From Ceratobasidium sp. AG-K (taxonomy: Eukaryota > Basidiomycota > Agaricomycetes > Cantharellales > Ceratobasidiaceae), in contig JAWNGF010000002.1 of NCBI GenBank assembly GCA_037039685.1, positions 3,224,001 through 3,288,000 on the forward strand: 64,000 bases of DNA, read 5' to 3'. Below are positions 33,372 through 41,500 of the stretch, in pieces. Positions within the stretch are counted from its first letter, which is position 1, and each line of letters begins with the position of its first letter. The notes under the pieces are model-generated. The model had not been told where the DNA came from and did not search any database. It saw only the letters and a list, made by a program, of their open reading frames with translations. Made by a program: the position numbers and the translations under genes.

Positions 33372-33534
33372 TGGCCAAGTGTTTACTAATGAGTGACTGA
33401 ATTAATAAGTTTTCAATCTGCCTGACCAGAGAGTCCTACTATGCTCAACTCTTCATGGGTCAAAATACATAACTGTAAGCTTAGTTGACAGTCCCTTGCC
33501 AGTGTCCCAGCACTCTGGTTCTCATCTGTTCAAG

Positions 33535-33785
33535 CCAGGGCTCAGATTAGTGAGAACCTGGGTGAGAATACAACTTTCTCTCATGCCAGGATGCTATGTC
33601 AACTGTGCAGGAACTCTGGGTCAAAATTACAGGAACTCTGGCTCAACACTGACCAAATTCCGGGTCAGAACTGGGGGCACTCAGGGTGAATTTACATGAA
33701 ACCCCAGGTCTACACTACACACACTCCGGGTGAGATCTTGGGGCACTCTGGGTCAACTAGCTAGTCTCCAGGTCAACTCCAGAAC
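33535..33785. repeat. Right subterminal repeat array (inverted relative to left)
   Basis: Degenerate GCACTCTGGGTCAAC words (for example near 33605, 33650, 33690, 33752, 33772), reverse-complementary to the left array. Confidence 0.7.
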
Positions 33786-33887
33786 TGTCAAGGTACAATT
33801 AGGTTTCTCAGGTGCCAAGTCTCTCTAAGTCTGGACTTGTGTGCATACAGTTACAGTCAGCAACCATCATAGTGTGGGGTTGCCACA

Positions 33888-34006
33888 CAGAGCCTCTCCC
33901 ATCATCTCCATAGCCTCATGCTTCTCCTGTGCTTCTGGAGAGTGTCTCATGACTGGGAAACATAGCTGATGTGGGTTGGGAGTGGGATTGGGATCTGGGG
34001 TCACCC
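33888..34006 (-). pseudogene. gag: Gyp5-minus Gag, middle piece
   Basis: The reverse complement matches Gyp5-plus 10922-11040 (GGTGACCCCAGATCC through GGAGAGGCTCTG). It is flanked by the copia-like LTR duplication CAGAG and by the Gyp3 target duplication CACCC, which ties together the outer gag pieces. Confidence 0.8.
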
Positions 34007-34421
34007 TGTTATGGATACTGATATTCTGTCATAGGAATAACATACTGAAATCCAAACCTATGCTTGTGGCGACTTTTCTGCTTGTTTGCATGTATGCAGT
34101 TTTGTAACTGTCTTTACTCCCTCTTGAACGCTACTTTGTGCTACTTCTTTATGTCGATATGTAGTACTCTCTAGTAGCTTCAATTCACTGTCTTTTGCGT
34201 CTCTATATGCGGGGATTTCATAAAGATATGAAATGTCTAAGTTTATTGTCTTTGGCGCTTAGGGAGAGATACATTGTTATACTTGTATCTCCACCAATAC
34301 TGATCCGTTCGCTTAGCTTAAACTTGCGACTGACTCGCAAGCTTCCAATTCAGCCGATCGCACTTATTTCATGTGAATTGACCGGCTATTTCCCGCGATA
34401 TGTCTCGTGGCTTGTCAAGGT

Positions 34422-34527
34422 GCTGAAATGACTCATTTCAGCAGCCACCAGATCTTGAGAGCTGCATAGCTTGTAGATAGTGATTTAGTATAGTTACTTG
34501 ACTGGAGCAATTAGTTAGATGACTCAT
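34422..34527 (+). promoter_or_regulatory. Two Gcn4/AP-1-type sites in the Gyp3 LTR
   Basis: ATGACTCAT at 34428-34436 lies in the centre of a near-perfect 21-bp palindrome (34422-34442); a second perfect ATGACTCAT is at 34519-34527. Both are upstream of the TATA box by about 240 and 150 bp. This word is the optimal site of Gcn4/CPC1-class bZIP factors. Confidence 0.6.
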
Positions 34528-34671
34528 AATATATGTTCCAGCCAACCAAAGCACTCTGACTCCATGAATGCTAGTCATCAAGGCATCAGTGTTCATCCAC
34601 CCCTCCTATCATTGGTAGATGCCCCCAATGATAGCCACAACCAGATGACTAGTGTTCTGAGGCCTCTAGGG

Positions 34672-34679
34672 TATAAATA
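34672..34679 (+). promoter_or_regulatory. Gyp3 TATA box
   Basis: GGGTATAAATACATG followed by a C/T-rich start region; predicted to mark the U3/R boundary about 30 nt downstream. Confidence 0.65.
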
Positions 34680-35177
34680 CATGCCCTCTAAGAGCCCTCC
34701 ATCCTCACCTCACTCTACATCTGTTGTGCTTTGGCTTGGCTGTGTGATTTCCCCCATTATTGTTGTGTGCCTCAAACAGTATTTGTTAGCCTAAAGAAAA
34801 GGATCTCCTGAGTACCTATTATAGAGGAAAGGTTGCAGACGTCTTATAGTGCTTTTACAAGTAAGAACAAGGAAGGCATTTAGGGAATAGCCTAAGATTA
34901 GTACATACTTAGTTCATTGCAACTAGGAGTGTGAAACAGTGACATTTAATAGCTAAGGGAACCTGAGCTCAGTACTCCTGCTCTTTCTATTACTAGTGTA
35001 CATACACTCTACAGTAGGAAAGCTTAGTATCAATTCCATTAAGTGTGCAACTAGATTGCTTACTTACTGAGAGCATCTCAGACTACTGAGACATTACTTT
35101 ATATTGTTCCACCGTGTGTATTCTGTAGTTATATCACTTGTACATACAAGTAGCTGCAACTCTCAGATATATAACAT

Positions 35178-35190
35178 TGGTGAAGCGACC
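35178..35190 (+). promoter_or_regulatory. Gyp3 tRNA primer-binding site
   Basis: TGGTGAAGCGACC begins one base after the 5' LTR; it would pair with a tRNA 3' end reading GGTCGCTTCACCA. No complement occurs near the LTR start site, unlike the self-priming families. I cannot name the tRNA. Confidence 0.7.
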
Positions 35191-35255
35191 CAGGTAGTAA
35201 TCTTTGTTGCTACATATATTGGATTACTACCCAACACCTATACTGTGCTTAAGAG

Positions 35256-38200
35256 ATGTCTAGTTCTAATTCTAGCACCTCCTTACATGAATCTAGGACT
35301 GTTGCTGCTGAAGAGGAGGTTACTCCTCTAGACTCAGTGTCACAACAAGGACCTAGAACCCCTACTGCTGGACCCTCCTATCTTCCTCAAAGAAATAGGT
35401 GGTCAGCCCATGATGCTCAGTCTGATTGGAGTCTTAACTGGCAAGAGATTGAAGCTGATGAGGACTACATGTACTCATTAATGCCCTATCTGCCTATGGC
35501 CTCCACCTCATTTACTGCACTATCTGAGTCTGATAGAAGGAGACTTATATATACTCCTGCTACTGCTCAACTCACTAATACTGTGCGCCAGTATAGTGAT
35601 ATTAATGATAGAAGGAAGCTAGCTAGGGCTATTGGCTGGAAGATTTATTCTAAAAGTCCAATTCCTCATGAGCATAACATCTATCTATCAATTCAAGGAA
35701 GAAAATGGGCAGCCTCTTATCTTCAGACTCTGGATACCTTTTGTGTATTTGCTCCTAAATGGATACACAACCCTTCTCAAGATGTAGTTATGGATTTTAA
35801 TCATACACTACATGGATCGTTTAAAAGAGATCTGAAGGTTCTGTATAGGCAGCACTGTCAAAGGGAGATTCCAGAAGATGAAGTGGACCATCCTGAAGTT
35901 CCTTCCTACCCTGCAACAGAGACTTACACTACATTTAATAAAGCTCAGCATGAAATAGCTGCTGTAGTTTATAGGGATGAAGTGGAGCGCTTTTTGGCCT
36001 ACATTTACAGGGAACTAAGAAGGAATGAGGATAAAGGTAAGAGCAAAGCTATTCAAGGTTATATGGAAACTGTGTTGTCACATAATTCCACAGACTTTGA
36101 CCAGTTCCCCATATATGCTCCTAGAGCTAGAGAAGCTGCTGAAGCAGTAGTTACTAATCCTAACCCCCTTGCTCTCAGGCAAGAGTCTGAAGATCCAGTA
36201 ACTACTATGACACCTTCTCTGGTTCCAAGGCATTACCATAGGCGCAAATCTGGTGCTTTTGGTTTTATCAAGACTAGGTCTAATAGTCCTGAAGACAATG
36301 AGATTAGAAAAAGTCCCATACCAATGGTTACTCCCCTCAGGAGTACTCCATTTGTTGGAGGAGCTCAGTTTACACCTGGGCTAATGCAACAACTTGGTCA
36401 ATCTTCTAATCCTCAAGTTTCAGTACTAGGCCCTGCTACTAATACTGCATTTGGCCTACCTGGAAATAGTACTACTGGAATAGGTCCTAGAAAATCAGGA
36501 ATGGTTTCCCAACCATTGAGCTTTTCCTTCTTCAATAAGGATTCCATGAAACCTATTGAGGAAGAAACAATACCTGAGACTCCTAGTAGACCTAAAGTTG
36601 GATCAGGAAGAGTGATGGGAAGAAGGCTCTCCAATATGATAGGAGGTACTCTGTCTTCTCCTCCACCTGCTTTAACCCAACCTCCTACTGCAGTAGTTTC
36701 TCAATTAGGACCCAAAGTTAGTAGTATACTACAACCTACTAATACTCAGCCTAGTGTTGCACCTGTGGAAGTAACTGCTGCACCTGTTGTAGTTGATCCT
36801 TACTCTAATGATACTCTTAGAAGGCCTAGACATAGGTCCAGAGCTCCCTTGGAGGAAGGAGAAACTGCTGAGATTCTTCAGCCATCTCCCATAAGGTACA
36901 ATCAATATGGACATATAGAAAGGTTGAATCAACATGCTACTGGCATGATTGCCACCAAACAACCAGACCTTAAGGATGGTAAAGACCTAAGTAACCATGA
37001 AGGAAGTCAGAGAACTCCTCCTGATCAACCTAGGAATCCACCCTATTGGCACCATGGTGGACCACCTGGAGCTGGTCCTTCTGATCAAGGAGGAAACCCA
37101 GGCAATGGTGGTTCAGGCAATGGTGGGAATCCTCCTAATCCTCCTGGAGGCAATGGTGACCCATATGGTCCCCCTGGAGGTAATGGTGGTCCCCCTGGAG
37201 GTAATGGTGGTCCTCCTGGAGGCAATGGTGGTCCCCCTAATGGGAATGGTGGTCCTTCAATTCCTCCAATTCCTCCACAGGGTAGACAAGGTGGTGGTCC
37301 TCCTGGTCCCCCTGGTCCTCCTGGTGGTGGGAATTACTACTATCTAGTAGGTCCTCCTGGTCCCCCTGGACCTCCAGGACCTGCAGGAACAGCTCCCAGG
37401 CTTACTAGACCACATTTTGATTTGCGTCTCAAAATAGAACAGGTGGTACCCAAATACTATGGTGGTGCAGAAGAGCTGATGGAATGGATCACTCAATTGG
37501 ACCATGTAGTAAGGAGACACCCAGATCTCTTGGGAGAACTGGGTTATGTAGTACCACTAAGGTTTGAGAAGGATGCCAAAATATGGTTTAATGCACTAGA
37601 TCCTGCTTGGCAGCAATATATGATGCAGGACTGGCGCCTTATGAAGGAAAATATGGCTAGATACTTCTGGAACCCCCATTGGCTCAACAAGTTGAGATCT
37701 AAAGCTCATCAGGCCAAGTATAGGGAACCAGGTAAAGATACTGAGTCAGAAACTCCTTCACAGTATATCATGCGCAAGAAAGACCTTCTTGATGCAGCAT
37801 ATACTTTCACAGATCCAGAAGCTATTGAGGAAGTGCTTAGAGGAGCTCCCCAGCAATGGAAAACTCTGCTCAGCACTGCAACTCTTGTTACATGGATGGA
37901 CTTCATGTTCAAAGTCAAGGAGATTGAAGAACTGCTACAGGACTTCAAACACTCCAAATCTGACTCATACAAGAGTTCTGACTTCAACAAAGCTTTTGAG
38001 ACTTGGAGGCATGAAAGGAGAGAAAAGAAGAAGGAGAAAAAGAAAGCTAGAGTACATGCTGTGAATACTCCCAGCTCTGGGAAGAAACCTCATGTGCCTA
38101 ACTACCCTCCTGATGACAAGAATGTGTCTAAAGTCACTCCTGCCTCCCAAGGAAAGCGCCCTTGCTGGCACTGTGGTAGTGGTAATCACTGGGATAACCA

Positions 38201-38366
38201 CTGCAAATATGCCAGGAAGAATGCCACTAAGGCTAGGGTGCACTTTGCTAGTATTGAAGGTGATGAGCTTAGAGAACAAGAGGAGTATGAAGCAGCTGAA
38301 GCAGGTTTTAGTAGCAGTTCTGAATCATCAGAAGAGGATGATGAGTCTGACTCTGAGGATTTTTAG
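35256..38366 (+). CDS. gag: Gyp3 Gag polyprotein
   Basis: 1036 residues, intact. Residues 1-60 are Ser/Thr-rich. A conserved-looking globular part follows (RRRLIYTPATAQLTN, then the GRKWAASYLQTLDTFCVFAP region). Residues about 290-590 are Ser/Pro/Thr-rich. Residues about 597-711 are Gly/Pro/Asn-rich with repeats such as PPGGNGG and GPPGPPGPPG, like collagen-type low complexity. The capsid-like domain is at about 725-900 (LKIEQVVPKYYGGAEELMEW). A basic KKEKKKARV segment and a CCHC knuckle CWHCGSGNHWDNHC (about 969-982) precede an acidic tail. The stop is TAG 38364-38366. Pol lies downstream in another frame without overlap. Confidence 0.95.
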   Translation: MSSSNSSTSLHESRTVAAEEEVTPLDSVSQQGPRTPTAGPSYLPQRNRWSAHDAQSDWSLNWQEIEADEDYMYSLMPYLPMASTSFTALSESDRRRLIYTPATAQLTNTVRQYSDINDRRKLARAIGWKIYSKSPIPHEHNIYLSIQGRKWAASYLQTLDTFCVFAPKWIHNPSQDVVMDFNHTLHGSFKRDLKVLYRQHCQREIPEDEVDHPEVPSYPATETYTTFNKAQHEIAAVVYRDEVERFLAYIYRELRRNEDKGKSKAIQGYMETVLSHNSTDFDQFPIYAPRAREAAEAVVTNPNPLALRQESEDPVTTMTPSLVPRHYHRRKSGAFGFIKTRSNSPEDNEIRKSPIPMVTPLRSTPFVGGAQFTPGLMQQLGQSSNPQVSVLGPATNTAFGLPGNSTTGIGPRKSGMVSQPLSFSFFNKDSMKPIEEETIPETPSRPKVGSGRVMGRRLSNMIGGTLSSPPPALTQPPTAVVSQLGPKVSSILQPTNTQPSVAPVEVTAAPVVVDPYSNDTLRRPRHRSRAPLEEGETAEILQPSPIRYNQYGHIERLNQHATGMIATKQPDLKDGKDLSNHEGSQRTPPDQPRNPPYWHHGGPPGAGPSDQGGNPGNGGSGNGGNPPNPPGGNGDPYGPPGGNGGPPGGNGGPPGGNGGPPNGNGGPSIPPIPPQGRQGGGPPGPPGPPGGGNYYYLVGPPGPPGPPGPAGTAPRLTRPHFDLRLKIEQVVPKYYGGAEELMEWITQLDHVVRRHPDLLGELGYVVPLRFEKDAKIWFNALDPAWQQYMMQDWRLMKENMARYFWNPHWLNKLRSKAHQAKYREPGKDTESETPSQYIMRKKDLLDAAYTFTDPEAIEEVLRGAPQQWKTLLSTATLVTWMDFMFKVKEIEELLQDFKHSKSDSYKSSDFNKAFETWRHERREKKKEKKKARVHAVNTPSSGKKPHVPNYPPDDKNVSKVTPASQGKRPCWHCGSGNHWDNHCKYARKNATKARVHFASIEGDELREQEEYEAAEAGFSSSSESSEEDDESDSEDF

Positions 38367-38509
38367 AACTGTCCTAGGCAGCTCTGGTTGTTTCAAACCC
38401 TGAAACAAGTGCAGAGAACCTAGGGACAACTACTAATGGCTCAGAGACTGCAACTAACTTCAATGCTGTAGCTAATACTGAATCTCTAAGTTCAAAGTAT
38501 ACTACAGTA

Positions 38510-41500
38510 GTGATGCCTCCCAAATCTAAGGTATTCTCCACCAAGGCTAGCTCCCAATTGTCCAAAATAGTCCTTCAAAAGACTATGGCCAGACCTCCTG
38601 GAACATCTTTCCTAGGAGCTTCTGCTACCACTGTCCTTGCAAGACTAGGTGGACCTCAAGAAGAGGAATTACCATTGACTGTGGATACAGGTTCTGATAT
38701 CACACTAGTCAATAAGGATTTCCTCAGCACTCTAAAGGTCCAACCAAAGATCAAGGTGGGGCAGAATGTCCAGTTAATCCAAGTAACAGGAAAGTCAAGG
38801 ATTAATGGTTACATTGTGATGCCAATAATCTTTGAGACTCCTGAGGGTCCTGTAGAAATGACAGTAGAAGCCTATGTAGTTCCTAAGATGAACACAAGAT
38901 TCCTTCTAGGTAATGACTTTGCAGCTCAATTCAAGTTGTCTATTGATAGAAGTGACCCTAAGGTAACCTACCTTAAGCTGGGAAACTCTGGAAGGCAAAT
39001 TGAAGCTCAAGAGTCAGTTACCAACCCAAGAACTGATGATGCTGGCAATGTCTTCAGTGTGCAGGTTGAACCAACATCTGAGGACAACTCCTCTTCCAAG
39101 GCTTCAAAAACCAAAGGGAGGAGGTCAAGCAAGGAATTACCATACTCTTCAGATTTTCAGTTAGTACACCTAGCTCAGGATGTCATTCTGGAACCTGAGA
39201 GCATGACCAAAGTACCCATCCAAGTGGATTGGATACAAGACTTGAATGAAGGATTCATAGAACAGTTGGAATACTCTAAGAATGGCAATGAAGATAGACA
39301 GAAATGTGGTATCACCAATTGCATCATTTCTAGAGATACTACACATGTTCAAATGATGAATTTATCCAAAGCTGCAGTCAATCTCACTCAAGGAGATGTA
39401 ATAGGACACTTATATGATCCCAACCAATACCTAGATCACTCTGAGAACCTTTCTGAAAGTGATCTAGCAAAAGGGATTGTGAAGTGCAACCTAATCAAAG
39501 CCCACTTGTCTGAAATGCCACTTCCCAAGCCTACTGAGGAAGAGATATTGCTATCTCAACCTGTGGAAGGAGGTCCAAAGACTAGTGAGTTACCTGACCC
39601 AGACCATATCAAGAAGGACCAATTGTTATCTGAAATACACTTTGGAGAAAATCTAACTCTAGATCAAAAGAAGAAATTAGAGCAATTGGTACTGAAACAC
39701 TTCATGGCATTTGGTCTGGATGGGAGATTAGGAACCTATCCTGCTGAAGTAGAGATTAAGCTGGTACCAGGTGCAAAGGAAATATCTTTAGCTCCTTATT
39801 CTGCCTCCCCTGCAAAAAGGGAAGTCATTGACAAGCAAGTCAAGGAATGGTTAAGGCTGGGAGTAATCCAACCTTCCAAGAGTCCTTGGGGTTTTCCAGT
39901 ACTAATAGTGTTTAGGAATGGTAAAGCCAGGCTTTGCATTGACTACAGAGAACTGAATAAGATTGCTGTACCTGATCAATTCCCTTTGCCAAGGCAAACT
40001 GACATCCTCCATACTCTGGAAGGATCTCAGTACCTTACCACACTAGATGCTCTAGCTGGATTTACTCAGTTAAGTATCAAACCTGAAGACAGACCTAAAA
40101 CAGCCTTCAGAATACATGATGGACTATTTGAGTTCACTAGGCTACCTTTTGGGTTCAGAAATGGACCTGCTGTGTTTCAAAGGGTAATGAGTGATGTACT
40201 AGCCCCATTTCTGTGGATCTTTGCATTGGTCTATATAGATGACATTGTAGTATTCAGCAAGACTTTTGAAGATCATTACAAACATCTGGATTTAGTGTTT
40301 GGAGCCATAGCAGCTGCTGGAATCACCTTGTCACCCATTCAATGCTTCATAGCCTACCAGTCACTTATATTACTGGGGCAAAAGGTCTCCAGACTTGGTC
40401 TCTCCACTCACAAACAGAAAGTGGATGCTATAATCCAACTGGAAGCACCTAAGGACAAAGCTACCTTGCGCACATTCTTAGGTATGACTGGTTATTTTTC
40501 CAGTTATATTCCATTCTATGCTTGGATCATTGCACCCCTACTACCCTTGTTAAAGAAGGATGCTGAGTGGAAATGGGATGAATTGAAGCAAAATGCATTT
40601 GAACTAGCTAAAACAGCTCTTGTTTCAGCTCCTGTAATGGCTTATCCTATACCAGGACTGCCCTACAGAGTATATACAGATGCCTGTGACTTTGGTTTAG
40701 GTGCTATCTTGCAACAAGTACAACCCATGCTGATCAAGGACCTCAAAGGTACCAAGCTATATGAAAGGCTGAGGAAAGTCTATGATTTAGGAAAGGATGT
40801 ACCACTTTTGGTGATCCCTGACTCCAAGCAAAAGGACAACCTGACTGGGGGGGATGAGAATGAGGATTCTGAAAGTTTTGTAATCCATGATAAGTGGGCT
40901 AAAAACTTTGAAGACACCATAGTCCATGTAGAAAGAGTCATTGCCTACTGGTCTAGAATTCTTATCCCTGCAGAGAGGAACTATTCACCCACTGAGAGAG
41001 AAGCTTTGGCCCTCAAGGAAGGACTTATTAAGTTCCAACCTTACATTGAAGGGACTAAGTTTCTAGCAATCACAGATCATGCTGCCCTTACTTGGAGTAG
41101 AACCTTCCAGAATGTGAATACTAGGCTTCTGAGATGGGGCCTTACCTTTGCTGCCTATCCAGGCATGAAAATCATTCACAGAGCTGGAAGAGTACACTCT
41201 AATGTAGATCCTGTGTCCAGACTAAGGCGCAGAATACCACTACAAGATGGCCCTGTTGCAGATGATAGTACACCCCTTGTACTGAGTACAGATGAGGATC
41301 CCATAAAGAACCTTTATAAGGAACTTGGGGAGAGGTTTGAAGAAAAACTGCTAGCTAATGTAAAAAGGTGCTTGTCCATTCCTGGAGGTGTTACAATACC
41401 CCTTGAGAATGATTTCAGTACTAATGCACTGGCTTTTCAGACAAATTCAAAGCACTACTTAACTGTGAGTATCAGTAAAGAGGAATTAGAGCACTTTATG

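Larger units (their letters stand above)
19209..33810. mobile_element. Large DNA transposon with Ulp1-like gene and subterminal inverted repeats
   Basis: The unit lies within the copia-like LTR. GGTGCCA flanks it (19201-19207 and 33811-33817), extendable to 8 bp with one mismatch. Near both ends TAATTGTACC occurs in inverted orientation (19217-19227; 33790-33801). Inside these lie arrays of degenerate GTTGACCCAGAGTGC words on the left and their reverse complement GCACTCTGGGTCAAC on the right. The cargo is a spliced Ulp1-like gene on plus and a spliced Cys-rich gene on minus. No DDE transposase is recognisable. The 14.6 kb includes the 7.1-kb Gyp2 insertion. Ulp1 genes and 8-bp duplications recall Zisupton/KDZ-type elements, but class is inference. 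Confidence 0.68.
18782..33887 (+). repeat. Copia-like solo LTR, split by the DNA transposon (TSD CAGAG)
   Basis: The left part 18782-19208 starts TGTTGTGACCC and contains a TATA box (19048-19055) and a CTTGTTTTGCCTTGTCA segment, like the copia LTR at 61352-61890. The right part (about 33819-33887) ends CATAGTGTGGGGTTGCCACA, matching the copia LTR end CATAGCAGGGTTGCAACA. CAGAG at 18777-18781 and 33888-33892 is a perfect duplication of Gyp5-minus gag sequence. Joined length is about 496 bp against 539 bp for the copia LTR. A palindrome around ATGACTCAT (19029-19037) precedes the TATA. Confidence 0.8.
34007..35176 (+). repeat. Gyp3 5' LTR (1170 bp)
   Basis: TGTTATGGATACTG to ATATATAACA. Contains TATAAATA (34672-34679), two ATGACTCAT sites (34428-34436 and 34519-34527), and a perfect 10-bp inverted repeat CTATCATTGG / CCAATGATAG (34606-34615, 34625-34634). 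Short ORFs in it recur in the 3' LTR only because the LTRs are identical. Confidence 0.96.

Noticed and set aside
18782..33887. One 15-kb retrotransposon bounded by CAGAG
   Set aside because: The two ends do not form two LTRs. They are the two halves of one LTR separated by the DNA transposon, as shown by comparison with the copia LTR at 61352.
34195..34794. ORFs of 78 and 91 codons in the Gyp3 5' LTR, repeated exactly at 45297-45896
   Set aside because: They are identical because the LTRs are identical. They cross U3 promoter elements and have no protein-like features.
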